Positions 51,973 through 62,973 of a stretch of 64,000 nucleotides of DNA are shown piece by piece. This DNA comes from Staphylotrichum longicolle (Eukaryota; Ascomycota; Sordariomycetes; Sordariales; Chaetomiaceae). A program made the position numbers and the translations under genes. The notes under the pieces were generated by a model. It made no database searches and was not told where the DNA came from. It was given only the letters and a program-made list of their open reading frames with translations. The DNA is taken from contig JAHCVI010000001.1 in the NCBI GenBank assembly GCA_019096155.1, forward strand, positions 13,541,243 to 13,605,242, in the 5' to 3' direction. Each line of letters begins with the position of its first letter. Position 1 is the first letter of the stretch.

Positions 51973-54049
51973 TGTGACTGCGGTCGGTTGAGAAATTGGG
52001 GAAAGGGCGAAGGTGAAGAGCGCGCTGAGGCTCGACGGGGCTTCTCAGGTGCGTATCTCGGTCCTGGGGCAACACCAAAACTCCGGAGGGGTTGTCGGTG
52101 ATTTACGGGGTGTGTGGTGTTTTGTCGAGGATTCGGATCGGCTGCGAAGTCTGGTGACGTTATGAATGGGGAATGGGAATTCCAGAACCAAGCTTGGAAC
52201 GCCCCGGTGCTGATAAGATGGCGGGGCAGTCGCCGTGAGAGCGGGGTAGAATTGGCTGCGTTCAACAGGGGGGTGGCAGTGAGAGCAAAGCTTGGCTGAT
52301 CGTCGCCTGTCAATCAACTGACACAAAAACCCGGAACTAAATGCGGAATACTTAGGGATGCAGTTTGAGCATTTGTTATCTGCCCCTTTTGAAAAGCAAA
52401 GAAAGAAATATGACAGCAACCCGGAGGATATACAAAGGCTGAGAGTGCCCGACAAGAAGCACAGCGAGTTGCCCGCTCGTTCCATGAAACTTGGGCGCCA
52501 ACAACGACGTAATTTTTGATCTCACAACAGGGATGTTAGCGGCGGGACGGCGCTGCCCCTGTCCTGTCCGTGCGGAACGAGAGCAGCGCCCAAAACGGCA
52601 GAAACGTCACGATAAAATCCCGGCGGCGCTTTCGCCCTCAGTTCATTGAGATTGGGAACGTTCGCCTTAGGTCCATGGTCCAGAGCAACGCCAGCGCTAT
52701 TCAAACGCTCGTGCCGACCCGTCGGTGCAAGGGACAGAAATGGCGCATACACAGTAGCAGCCTGCAAGGTGACATGCATGGATGCACCGAGCCGAATGTG
52801 ATGCTGGTGCAGTTTGCATGGTGAGAGGTTTTCGAGATCTGACTTGCTCAGTTTATTTTCGGACCTTCTTTCCCACCAACGATGGGACCCGCTGTTGGCT
52901 GCGTCAAACTCGGCCCCCCAACCGAAACGAAAGCTCAGGGCTCTGGGTTGCTCGCTGACCAATCCAGCCCTGCAAAATCTCATGACTTTGGAGCCGTGTT
53001 GCTCCACCCCACACAGAAACCTGACTGGGCCAATCTCAACACAGTGAACGGCCACGCTGGAGATGCCCAGTCGCCAGTCTTGTCGTTTTCGAAAGGACGC
53101 TTTGAGTAATTTTCTCTCTAGGATCGGTTAACATTGTTCTTCCGTCGATTTAGCCGATCGAGCCCAGCAGCGCTGCGGCGCAATCGCAGCCCAATCAACC
53201 AGGCACAACCCTCCCTGGTCAGTGGTCTCTTCTTGGTCTGCCCTCCTTCCCGGGCCGAAACGCCAACAGCCCTGCTTGTTCGAAACGGTCCCGCCCCATG
53301 TGGCCTTGGCAACAACGACGAGACTTCCGTTTATAAGAGAACACAGCACGCCTTGCAATGCGTTCCAGGTCTGGATACTGCCCCTTTTCTGCATTGTCGT
53401 GGCAACGGGCCCTACACACGGCCAAGTCCCAGACAACTCGAGAAAGAACGCCGCAGGACAGCCAGCTAACAGTCCAAGGTGAGTTTGAGATTCTACCTCC
53501 CATCACCAACGGGCCACCCACAGGCCGCCAAAAAACCACCGATGCGACCAACACTTCTCAACACACGGTCAGCTCAGCCCTGCCTGAGTTGAGCAGCGAA
53601 CCATCGAGATCTCATTCTTTGGGATTATCGCAAAGTCTGTTTTTGGATGTGATTGGTACCCGCGCCTGAACCATTGTGCCCAACTTGACTTGCGTCTGCC
53701 AAAATCACGATGACTGTTGCAGCTGACCCATTGACATGCTGTGCAACGCACCCTCCTTGTCCATCGAGGTCCCTGTATGGCGACCGCTATCTTGTCGGAG
53801 CAATTGACAAGCATGGAGGTTACACTGACCATCCACCAGGCAGGCTGCAAGTTGACACAAAGGCATTGGATGGTGATCTCTTTCAAACCTGGGCGAGAAC
53901 CCGAAACCTCAACAACACTAAGCAACTCAAGTTTGGTCCATGCATCCAAGCCTGACCTTGGTGGCATGTACATAAGCTATTCAAAACTCAACAGATGGTA
54001 TCAATAATCCGCTAGTACAACAGAACAAAACCTTCCCCCATCACCCCCA
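51973..54049. other. Intergenic region, 2.1 kb
   Basis: The longest gene-poor stretch on the right side. Several open frames of 75-180 codons occur on both strands (for example 52522-53055 minus) but none has a recognised domain or coherent splicing, so none is called. Confidence 0.45.
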
Positions 54050-55487
54050 TCACCGCCCTTTCCCTCCTAACCCATCCGTCAACCCCTCCGTACTCCGATT
54101 ACACCCCCCCAACTCTTCATCCCCTTCACCACCACCAGGGCCCCGAACGCGCACCTTTTCCAGATGCGAGATCTTCGTCGTCACAGTCGTCAGCGTCGGC
54201 GTCGCCGGCGTCCACGCCTCCTCCTCGTCGTCGTCCCGCACGATCGGCGTCGGGACGCTGCCGCCGCTGCTGCTGTGCACGGCCGCCGCCGCGGCGCTCC
54301 GCACTTTCAGGCGGTTGTCGCCCAGCTCGATGAAGCGGGCGGGTTTTGGGTGGTGCTTGCGCCGGATGAGGGTGCGCAGGACGGGGATCGAGGCGGCCAT
54401 GATGGCGGTTGCGGGCTCGGCGGTGCCGAAGATGAAGAGGTCGACTGTGGTGGCTGTGGATGGTGGGGAAAGGGGGAGGTTAGTTGGATGGGTTGCAAGA
54501 GGAAGGGAGGGGATGGTTGGTGACTAACCGTTGTCGTTGCCGATCACGTAGACGGTTTTGATTTTGAGAAAGGCCATGACGCCGGCTCTGCCGTTGATGC
54601 TGTTAGATCAAACAGGGGAGGAAGGACTGGCTGTGAGTGAGTATAATGTGACGTACATGACACCGACGCTCATCAGCACCAGCGCACCCAGTTTCTCGCG
54701 CTTGTTGATGGCAACCGTCCAAATGATTTTCCACGGGAGAAGGGCGAGGACTATGTCCATGAGGCCCGAGTAGGCTGCACATCGATGGTCAGCAGTCAGA
54801 TTGGCGGCGCCGGGGTCAGGCTGGACCTGGGCATTGCTCACCAGCAAAAAAGGTGTTGTAATTCTGGACGATCTGCGACGGAAAACACGTCCCCTCCATC
54901 TCATAGTACCAGCGCTTCTGGATCGGCCAGCATTGTATCCACTGGACCAGCCCATTGGATCCCAGCACGAGGTTGACGGTGATGATGATGAACCAGATGA
55001 AAGCCCGCATGCCGCCGGTCGAGATGCGGAGCAGCGAGATGGCGAACGACGTCTTGCTCCAACAGGTGGCCAGGATGGAGCCGAACCCGGCGCAGATGGA
55101 GTACAGGGAGACGGCGGTGATGGCTTCGGCATCCAGCTCGGCGAAGTGCCGGCCCAGTCCGTGGGCCACGCCGACCGACTGCAGGGCGACAGAGGCAACG
55201 AGGGCAACCTTCAACGATTCAACTCGAGTATTAGAACGACATCCAACTTTTGTAGGCCAGGAAAGGCCGGAAAAACACGGAAAGCGTACCCAGCTCGCGA
55301 CCAATATGTGGTCATCCCACCACAGCTGCCGACGTCTCAGCAGCTTGCAGTACACTCGTAATCCGACGAACAGAGTCGAGAGTGCTGCCAGGGACCAGAT
55401 GACTCGGTTGAGATACGGCCCCAGATTTTCACCCCTTGTCTGGGTGTCCCGCCCGGAGTGTCGGGTCGAGCCGTGTGGGCCGATCAT
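54050..55487 (-). CDS. SAT4/rhodopsin-like integral membrane protein
   Basis: Five exons: 55487-55290, 55208-54842, 54774-54657, 54599-54529 and 54453-54050. All phases match, giving 385 residues. The protein has seven predicted membrane helices of the fungal rhodopsin-like (SAT4) family, which includes many PTH11-type receptors but lacks the retinal Lys. Family marks: LWWDDHILVAS after helix 1, VAHGLGRHFAELD, CWSKTSFAISLLRIS, QCWPIQKRWYYEMEGTCF and YSGLMDIVLALLPWKIIW, where the exon junction restores the Ala. No CFEM domain precedes it. The tail after residue 300 is basic then acidic and has no known motif. It may sense outside signals, but ligand and coupling are unknown. The start at 55487 is the first Met of the frame. 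Confidence 0.88.
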
Positions 55488-56841
55488 GGTCGGTTGCAGC
55501 GTCCCATCAAGACGAGATGAGTTACGGATACCAGCAGAGACAAAGCCTGATGGACGATGCTTGGTCTTTGCTTTTTCTTTTCTTCATGGGAGACACGGCT
55601 GGTTTATTATGCAAGTTCTGCGGTCTCGACCTCTCCTGACGCTTCCTCCTCCCGAGGCAAAGACCGCCACCAAATTTGACCCTGGACGTCAAGAAACATC
55701 AGCGTCTCTTGCTGCATCTGGCATGGACGACTTTGGCACTTGGGAAGTTTTGGAGTCTGGAACGCAACACCATTGGCCGTCCTGCCCTGTCGCATGTGCT
55801 GCTCCCCGCATCGTCGAACAGCTGCCCGGGGCTAGCGGACACTAAGCACCCCTGACCCTGGGCTTGCCCCAATTCGGGGGCGGAGGAAGGCCCGCCGGCT
55901 CCCAATTTGTGCGCGGTGGGACCGCTTGCGTGGATTCAACGGCTCTTCAGAGCGGGTCGATCTAGCCCAGGCCACAGCGTCGGATTGCCGAGGGCAGCAG
56001 ATGCAACCTCTTTGACACCTTCTATCAACATTCGACAGTCGGAGCACCGAATACCAGGAGTGTGGCATTCATGATGGCGACGTCGTATTTGCTCCTTTGT
56101 TCCCCAGAGGCGTTCTTGGGACTATGCCCTCTGTCTCTCCCGTCAGACCCGGTCATCCGAAGTCACTCCCGGGTTCTCCTTGAGATAGCAGACGGCCACG
56201 CCGCCACTAGTGGTTCTCTGGAGAAAATGGAAGGAGTTGGCTTCTCATTGCCGCTTTGACCTCGAAGCACTCTAGATATATCCACTTCTCGGATTCGGAT
56301 TTTGTGCTCAAGATGAATGGTGCATGCCGCCCTGCAAACCCCAGACTCTCCCCAGACTAGGGTGGGATCGGATATTGGACACCACACACTTGCTCCACGC
56401 TGATCAGCTCTCACGCGGGTTTCCCAAGTTCAGCCCTCTTCCTTCCACCCAAGCCACCTCTCAAGGGGGTGTGGGCCGGTTGGTCCACGGTGAGGGATTG
56501 GGAGATTTCTTGCTCCCCACCAACGCCACTGCAAGGTTCATCGCCTGCAGCTTGCGCCCCATGTCTCCCTGATAAGCGGACGTTGAACAAATGGAAAGCG
56601 GCCGACACAAAACTCAGTCCAGCCCAGAACGAGAACAGAAAAAGTTCGCGGGCTTTGACCTGTGGTACGACATTGAACCACTCTTTTCAAGTTCTGGCTC
56701 CGACCATCCAACACGCACAAGTGATGAACGAAGCTACCTAATCAAGCTCGGACATACACCCATCTGACATCCCAGCAAGGGCGTTTGGGGCCCGTTCCGA
56801 TGAGACACAACAGAACAAGGACGCCGTTGCATCATCGGACG

Positions 56842-56863
56842 TTAGGTAACTTGAAGTACCTAA
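56842..56863. repeat. TTAGGTA inverted repeat
   Basis: Arms TTAGGTA (56842-56848) and TACCTAA (56857-56863) are exact reverse complements; the spacer ACTTGAAG extends the pairing by CTT/AAG. Confidence 0.6.
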
Positions 56864-57008
56864 ATCATTGACGGAGGTGAAGGGTGAATATTGTTCTTGT
56901 TGCATCGCGGCATGATTTCAATAAACCGGCCTGAAACTGACGTTTGACCCAATTTCAGTCAATCTGCAATTGTCTCCTCAACATCCTCGGTTGACGTCGC
57001 TCAAGGAC

Positions 57009-57026
57009 GTACCTCCTTTCAGGTAC
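57009..57026. repeat. GTACCT inverted repeat
   Basis: GTACCT (57009-57014) and AGGTAC (57021-57026) are exact reverse complements with spacer CCTTTC. Confidence 0.5.
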
Positions 57027-57509
57027 TCAGAAGTCGTAAGGAATCTGCGGCACGCATGTAATTGTCAACATGATGTGAAACCTACGGCTTCACGGTTTGT
57101 AACTGGAAACTCACTGTGGCGAGATGGCATTCACTTGCCGTCGTTGACGGAGGTGGTTGCTTGTGTTACAACCCAGGGGGGAGCGGTTTTTTTATTTCCT
57201 GACAAGGGGAGACAGCACATCAATTCCTGCGACTGGACACATCAACACCATGACGGCACCCGTCTCTCGTACTCGGACCCGGTAAAACACGTCCAAGATC
57301 GCGCCTCGTTGGCCAGCCGAGGCCGAGATAGCGGGAAAAATCGAAGAAAATGCAACCCTCCTGAGACAAACAAAACCGCCAAGTCCCCGCCATCTCAGCC
57401 CCAAACCTCGACTTTGTGGCAGCCATCATCTCATCCTCAAAAACGCATCCTCGCACTCACAAACGAAGCGCCCTTCTCTAAGAAACCAACCCGCAACCCA
57501 ACCGCCAAA

Positions 57510-59324
57510 ATGGCCCTCCTGAACCTCACCCCCTGGCAGCTTCTTGCCCTGATCCCCATCTCAGTAGGCACCCCCCAGACTCAACCTGACCCAATACCAA
57601 TCCCACAACCCAGCCACCACACCCCCCCCACCCCTCACTAACTAACCTTGTCAGCTCACCATCTACGTCGCCCTCTCCATCGCCTACAACCTCTTCCTCC
57701 ACCCGCTCCGGCACTTCCCGGGCCCGCTCCCCATGCGCGCCACCCGGTGGGCCTTCAGCCTCCGCCACATGGCCGGCACGCTGCCCTTCGACGTGCTCGC
57801 GCTGCACAAGCGCTACGGGCCCGTCGTCCGCGTCGCGCCCAACGAGCTCGCGTTCGCCGACCCGCGCGCGTGGCGCGACATCATGGGCCACCGCCCCGGT
57901 CAGGGCAGCAGCAGCACCACCAGCAGTAGTGGTGGGGATGGGGACGGTGGTGCTGGTGCTGGTGGCGCGGGGGAGATGTTGAAGTGGGACAAGTTCTACA
58001 TGCCCGTGGAGGGCGTGCCGCGGGATATTGTCAATGCGGGGCGGGAGGAGCACGCGCTGCTGAGGAGGACGATGGCGCACGGGTTTAGCGAGCGGAGCAT
58101 GCGGGAGCAGCAGCCGTTGATCAAGGGGTATGTGGATCTGTTGGTGCGGAAGTTGCGGGAGAAGGGGGAGGGGGGCGGAAAGGTGGATATGGCGGCGTGG
58201 TATAACTATACGACGTTCGATGTGATTGGGGATTTGGCGTTCGGGGAGAGGTATGTGGTCTCTTTCATTGGGGTTTGGTGGTTAAAGAGCACGATGCTGA
58301 CGCTGGCTGGCAGTTTTGGGTGTCTGGATAACTCGGACTATCACCCCTGGGTCAAGGCCATCTTCGAGGTTGCCCGCGCCGGGACGGTGTTTCAGACTCT
58401 AGCGCACTACCCGATTTTGGTCAAGTTGTTGCTGGCTCTGATACCGACAAAGTTTTTGGAGGAGCGCGAGAAGCACATGAAGATGACCCTGGAGAAACTG
58501 AAGAGGCGGATGGAGGCGGGAAAGGAGCGGGCAGATCTGGTCGAAGGGCTGCTGAAGCGGGCTGACGAATGGGTAACACTATCACTTTCAGAGAAACGTG
58601 CGAGACTGAAGCTGACTGGAAACAGGGCCTCACACTCGAGAAACTCCAAGCAAACAGCGCCATCTTGATCATTGGCGGATCGGAAACCACCGCCACCCTG
58701 CTCTCAGGGGTGACATACTTCCTCCTAACAAACCCCGAAGCGATGAAGAGGCTCACGGCCGAGATTCGCGGTGCGTTCAGAACAGAAGACGAAATCGACT
58801 TTGCCAGTGTCAGCACGCTGCCGTATCTATTGGCCTGCCTTGACGAGGCGTTGCGCATGTATCCCCCCGTCCCAGTCGGGTTGCCACGCGTCGTTCCAAA
58901 GGGCGGCGCAACCATTGCCGGGCATTATGTTCCCGAGACGGTGAGTTGGTTAGCGTTCAAGTTCAATCCATCGGCGCGAGCTAATCGCGTCTGGCAGACT
59001 GTCGTGGCGGTCCATCAGTGGGCCATGTACCACAACGACGACCATTTCAAGGACCCATTCGTCTACCACCCCGAGAGGTGGCTTGGGGACCCGGCCTTTG
59101 CAGACGACCACAAGGAGGCGTTCCAGCCCTTCCATGTGGGACCGCGGAATTGCATTGGCAAGAACCTCGCTTACATTGAGATGCGTCTGATTCTGGCTCG
59201 CGTCTTGTGGAACTTTGATCTGCAGATCGCCGAGGACAGCTTGGACTGGATGAGCAAGCAACGGATTTACAACTTGTGGGAGAAGGGGAAGCTGAACGTG
59301 TACTTGACACCTGTGGCGAAATAG
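57510..59324 (+). CDS. Cytochrome P450 monooxygenase
   Basis: Five exons: 57510-57563, 57655-58250, 58314-58572, 58626-58940 and 58998-59324, giving 516 residues. A membrane anchor (LTIYVALSIAYNLFL) and the Pro-rich hinge HFPGPLP precede the catalytic part. I-helix GGSETTAT, K-helix EALR (ExxR), HPERW and heme loop FHVGPRNCIGKNLA with the heme-ligand Cys are all present, so it should be active. The sequence pattern resembles fungal P450s of the isotrichodermin C-15 hydroxylase/averantin type (CYP65-like), but the substrate cannot be read from the sequence. A Ser/Gly-rich insertion (about 100-125), not usual for the family, follows the GHR segment. Intron 2 (63 bases) is in frame without a stop. 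Convergent with the metallopeptidase. Confidence 0.9.
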
Positions 59325-59490
59325 AACAAGCAGCAGGGATTTATGCTTCGAGTTACCAGCACCTGTATTCAACTGCCCAAGTTCAACTCTGAGGACCTGC
59401 CAAGCATGACTACCCTGAAAACTACCTGTTTGATGTTCCATCGAAATCCTAAATTAATGCGCCCCCACGTGCTATCTTTCCCTCTGACTC

Positions 59491-61419
59491 CTAACCCCCA
59501 AAGAGACCCCGACGAATACGCCCGAACGCGTCACCCAATGGAAACCCTCTAATACAGATATTGGCAACCCGCAGTAAGCAAGTCTCTGTAAAGTAGTTGT
59601 ACTCCATCGCGTGCCTCCCTGCCACATATCCCTGCCTCGTCGAGTAGGCGTTCCTGATCCTGTCCCACCACGCCGTCACATCACCGTCCACGACCCTGGT
59701 AATCGAGTCCCGGAACACCAAGCGCGGCGTGAACAACTGCCCTGCCACCGTGTTATCACACACCCCATTCCTCCCCAAGTCCGCATTCCCCCCGTTACAC
59801 TCCGCTCCAGTCCCGCCGCCACCCTCCCCTCACTCGTCTCCATGTCTCGCTCCCCGCCACAGCTATACGCCCCATAGTCCACCCCCGCCACTACCTGCCG
59901 CCCCAACAGCGTCGCCGCAAAGGCGCTCGCGAAACCCTCGGAGAACGCCAACCCCCTGTCCGCCACGGTCCCATCACAGATGCCATGGTCCCCTCCGGGC
60001 CCCGGTATTCCGCCCGCAACGGAATGCATGAAATGATGCCCCAGCTCATGCGCGAAATGATCCGCAGACCCCAGCCCGACCGACCCCCACATCTGGATCT
60101 TGCCCTGACCCCGCAGGTACCGCGACCAGTCCGACGGGTACAGCACGCTGACCTTGGGCACGTCCCACATGCCGACCGCGGCGTCGGCGGCGGCCCAGAT
60201 GCCGTTGAACTCGCGCCACATGCGCACGAGCCCGGGGCCGTAGCTGTCCGGGATGATCTCGTCCACGGTCAGCGTGCCGGCGCCGTCGTCGCCCTCCTCG
60301 TGGTACGGCAGCGGGAACTCGATGCCGCCCGTGCGGCCCGCGTGGCTGGTCGTGGTGCTGACGAAGCGGAGGACCCTGTTGTCGAAGGCGACGGTCACGA
60401 GCGCGATGTACTGCGAGCGTGGGACCGAGATGGTCTTGCGCGCGCGCCCGGCGGCGTTGAGGGTGAGGGAGCTGTGCGCATAGAGCGTGCGCGTCTCGTC
60501 CTCCATGCTGTGGATGTAGATCCAGACGGTCGCGCCCGCGAAGGGCTGGATCGAGGCGCCCCCGGGCGCGGTGACGTCTTGCCAGCGCACGCGGATGGAG
60601 ACGTCGCGTGTATACTTGCCGCGCGGGGGGAGCTCGCCGCCAATGGGGGTCGGGCGGAGGAGGATGGGAGTGGGAAGGTCCTCGGCGCGGGTGGGTTCGA
60701 GTTCAAAGGGATTGGTGTCGTCTGCACAGGTGCAATTTGAGGGGGAGTCGGAGGGGTGGGGGAGGGTGGGATGGTTTTGTTGTTGCGGTAGAGGTCGAGC
60801 AGCCAGTTGTCCCTGCGTCTGTTAGTCTTCCTATCTTATGGTTGGGGAGGTTCGGGCAAGGGGCTTACCAGAATGTGGCTGCGTCGGTGACCTCAACCGC
60901 CATCACCTCCTTTTCCTTGACATTACTTCCTTGAACTACAGTCAAGTAGACGATATCCTTTCCAATCTGCGTGGCAAGCGTCCCGTTTGTTTGCTTGGCA
61001 ACCTCAACGGTGACCTCGAAGGAGCCACCAAGCGTGGCATTCTTGACCGTGATCGTTGGCTTGCAAGAGTCGTGACCTGCCAGAATCTGTCCAGTGGCAA
61101 CCACAGTAGGCTCGACGTGTTCGACCTGGACAGGTCTGATTCCGATTGCGTACGTGAGGTTCTTTCCGGCATTGTACTTTCCCGATCTCGAGAAAGATAG
61201 GCCAAGTGGTAGCTCAAAACTCGAGCCCTTGACAGAGATGGGCACGGAGCTTGAAGGGCGGACAATCCGTGCTTGAATCGGAGGTTGTAGACAAATGGAT
61301 GATTCGAGAAGAGCCTCAGAAGACCGAGAGCCGGTCAAGGATCCGATCACGATCCAAGAGACGACCAAGCCCAGGAGGCCAAGGAGAGCGGTTGAACGAG
61401 GCTGGAACATGGTGAGCAC
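59491..61419 (-). CDS. Membrane-anchored gluzincin-like metallopeptidase, frame broken
   Basis: Two exons, 61419-60869 and 60810-59491. A hydrophobic N-terminal segment (ALLGLLGLVVSWIVIGSL, about 11-28) serves as signal peptide or anchor, so the rest faces outside. Residues to about 185 form beta-rich domains, then a catalytic domain with zinc motif HFAHELGHHFMH and, 36 residues after the Glu of HELGH, LAFSEGFASAF, whose Glu is a likely third ligand (gluzincin type). Several N-glycosylation sites and cysteines support secretion. I cannot match it to a named peptidase family. One base is short at 59802-59803 (GLER/ECNGGN), after which the frame continues through NGVCDNTVAGQLFTPR to 59491; adding it makes exon 2 fit exactly (about 624 residues). 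Confidence 0.75.
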
Positions 61420-62181
61420 GGTGTGTTCTCCCCATCCGTTGTGATTTCAAAACAGAAGCTCAGGAACCTGTATGGTTGAAAAAGCAGTATACTTATATCA
61501 TTTTCTGCCGCTTGTCCTCCTTTCCCGGGGTTAGTCGTCCGCGATCTAGGCCTCCGAGTCACTCCAGCCGCTCCTTGGCTAAGCCGAAGCCTTGCGCGAT
61601 AAGGCTGTGGCGTTCGTCTGACGCGCATGGGCGCGACTCACAGAGGCGAATCATCAAGTCCCCCCTCTCCATCGGGTTTCCAGAGGGGGTTAGAGCTTTC
61701 AGAAATGAGGGGGAGACAAATCCCCAACCTTGCCTGCCGGGCGATCTGAAACCGGGAAGCTGAACCACACGGGCGGCGCCCATGCACTCGATCACCGTGT
61801 CAGACCGACCGCGCCGTATGTAGTCGAATCAAAGACAATGAGAGTATGGTGACATGCTTGGCTTCGACAACAGAAAACGCCAAGAGGTTGCCTCTCGCGA
61901 CTGCCTGGAACGTGACGAAGGGCACCCGCGTTTTAGGCACGTAACCGATGAGCGCCACATGAGGGCAAGGCTCGATCTGACCGATTGCGGGAGGAGTCAA
62001 CCCGGGCGCTGCCGAATGCGCAGGGAGCTCCACTGGCTGAGAGACGCTGTTGAGTAAGCATGAAAACTGCACGGTAAAAAAGAAAAGGATAGGTTCGTCA
62101 TCATCAAAGCGTCTATTCGTGCGCTAGGGGTATCCAAAAGCCAACAAGCATCAAAAGCCCAACCACCACACCGCGTCGGGC
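61420..62181. other. Intergenic region
   Basis: About 760 bases; no supported gene. Holds the metallopeptidase promoter and the 3' flank of the GPI-type gene. Confidence 0.4.
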
Positions 62182-62973
62182 TCATATCCAGCAGAGAAGC
62201 CAATACGCAAACAAACTCATCGCCGTGACCATAATCGCATCACCCCTCGCGATGCGACCCCCTGATTTCTGACTCAAACCCAACGGCGAAATGCTTGGGC
62301 CGCCGCTGGCGACCACTTGTCCGCTGTTGGCCGAGACCTTATTCCCAGTCATGTACTGGATGTTGTAAACGGGGGTGGTCGACAGCACAGAGGGCGTGCC
62401 CAGCTGGGTCGGGCAGGCGGGCTGGTTCGCGGTCGGCCAGTCGAGGGTGCATTTCTCATCGTTGCCCCACGAGCAGACGGGATCGAGGATGTTGTAAAGA
62501 ATGTGGTTCTTGCCGACCCAGGTGTCGGTCGCAAGACAGCTGGCAAGGAAGTTCATGCTGTTGGCGGCGCTCAGCGGGAGCTTGCCGCCGTCGGTGTGGA
62601 TCAGACTGGCGCAGGCGGATGGGTCCGCATCCTGGTATTCCATCGGAGTGGCGCCGCCGGTTGTGGGCCGTTCTGTCGCCGAGTAGCCCGTGACAAGGTA
62701 GTTCCACGCATCGTAGCTGACGTCGTGCGCGCCTTCTGACTGATCAATGCGCAAAAGGTGGACCGTCCTCCCCTCGTAGCTCAGCGACACGCAGATGTTG
62801 TTGCAGTCGACGGATTGCGGCCAGTATGCGATGCGATTGGTGTCGACCTTGCATCCGAGGACACCAACCGAAGATGAATAACTCTCGTGGGGAGTCGCCC
62901 AAACTGTCCCGCCGGCTGCGCGCACCGTGGCGGCGGCCAGCGAAGTGAAAAGAAGGTGGAAAGCGCAGCGCAT
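62182..62973 (-). CDS. GPI-anchored secreted protein of unknown function
   Basis: A single exon of 263 residues from the ATG at 62973, chosen because it opens a signal peptide (MRCAFHLLFTSLAAATVRA); the frame extends much further upstream without resemblance to secreted proteins. The mature part has eight or more Cys (VLGCKVDTN, DCNNICVSL, SACASLIH, SCLATDT, DPVCSW, EKCTLDW, PACPTQLG) and a motif HLLRIDQSEGAHDVSYDAWNY (shown here in two parts: HLLRIDQSEG then AHDVSYDAWNY). The Ser-rich stretch and hydrophobic end (AIMVTAMSLFAYWLLCWI) fit a GPI-anchor signal. It resembles conserved fungal surface proteins, some related to expansin-like folds, but no enzyme is recognised. N-terminal Cys-rich part ends with Ser-poor spacer. 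Confidence 0.78.
   Translation of the reverse strand: MRCAFHLLFTSLAAATVRAAGGTVWATPHESYSSSVGVLGCKVDTNRIAYWPQSVDCNNICVSLSYEGRTVHLLRIDQSEGAHDVSYDAWNYLVTGYSATERPTTGGATPMEYQDADPSACASLIHTDGGKLPLSAANSMNFLASCLATDTWVGKNHILYNILDPVCSWGNDEKCTLDWPTANQPACPTQLGTPSVLSTTPVYNIQYMTGNKVSANSGQVVASGGPSISPLGLSQKSGGRIARGDAIMVTAMSLFAYWLLCWI

Larger units (their letters stand above)
55488..57509. other. Intergenic region, 2 kb, with two inverted repeats
   Basis: No gene supported. Holds inverted repeats TTAGGTA/TACCTAA at 56842-56863 and GTACCT/AGGTAC at 57009-57026, both related to the AGGTACCT motif. The last 500 bases are probably the P450 promoter and leader. Confidence 0.5.

Noticed and set aside
60640..60780. 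A frame break in the middle of the metallopeptidase exon 2
   Set aside because: On recheck the sequence reads straight through the Pro/Ser/Thr-rich linker in one frame.
57510..61419. P450, MFS and membrane genes as a secondary-metabolite cluster
   Set aside because: No polyketide, peptide, terpene or prenyl synthase core gene is present, and the genes are separated by housekeeping genes.
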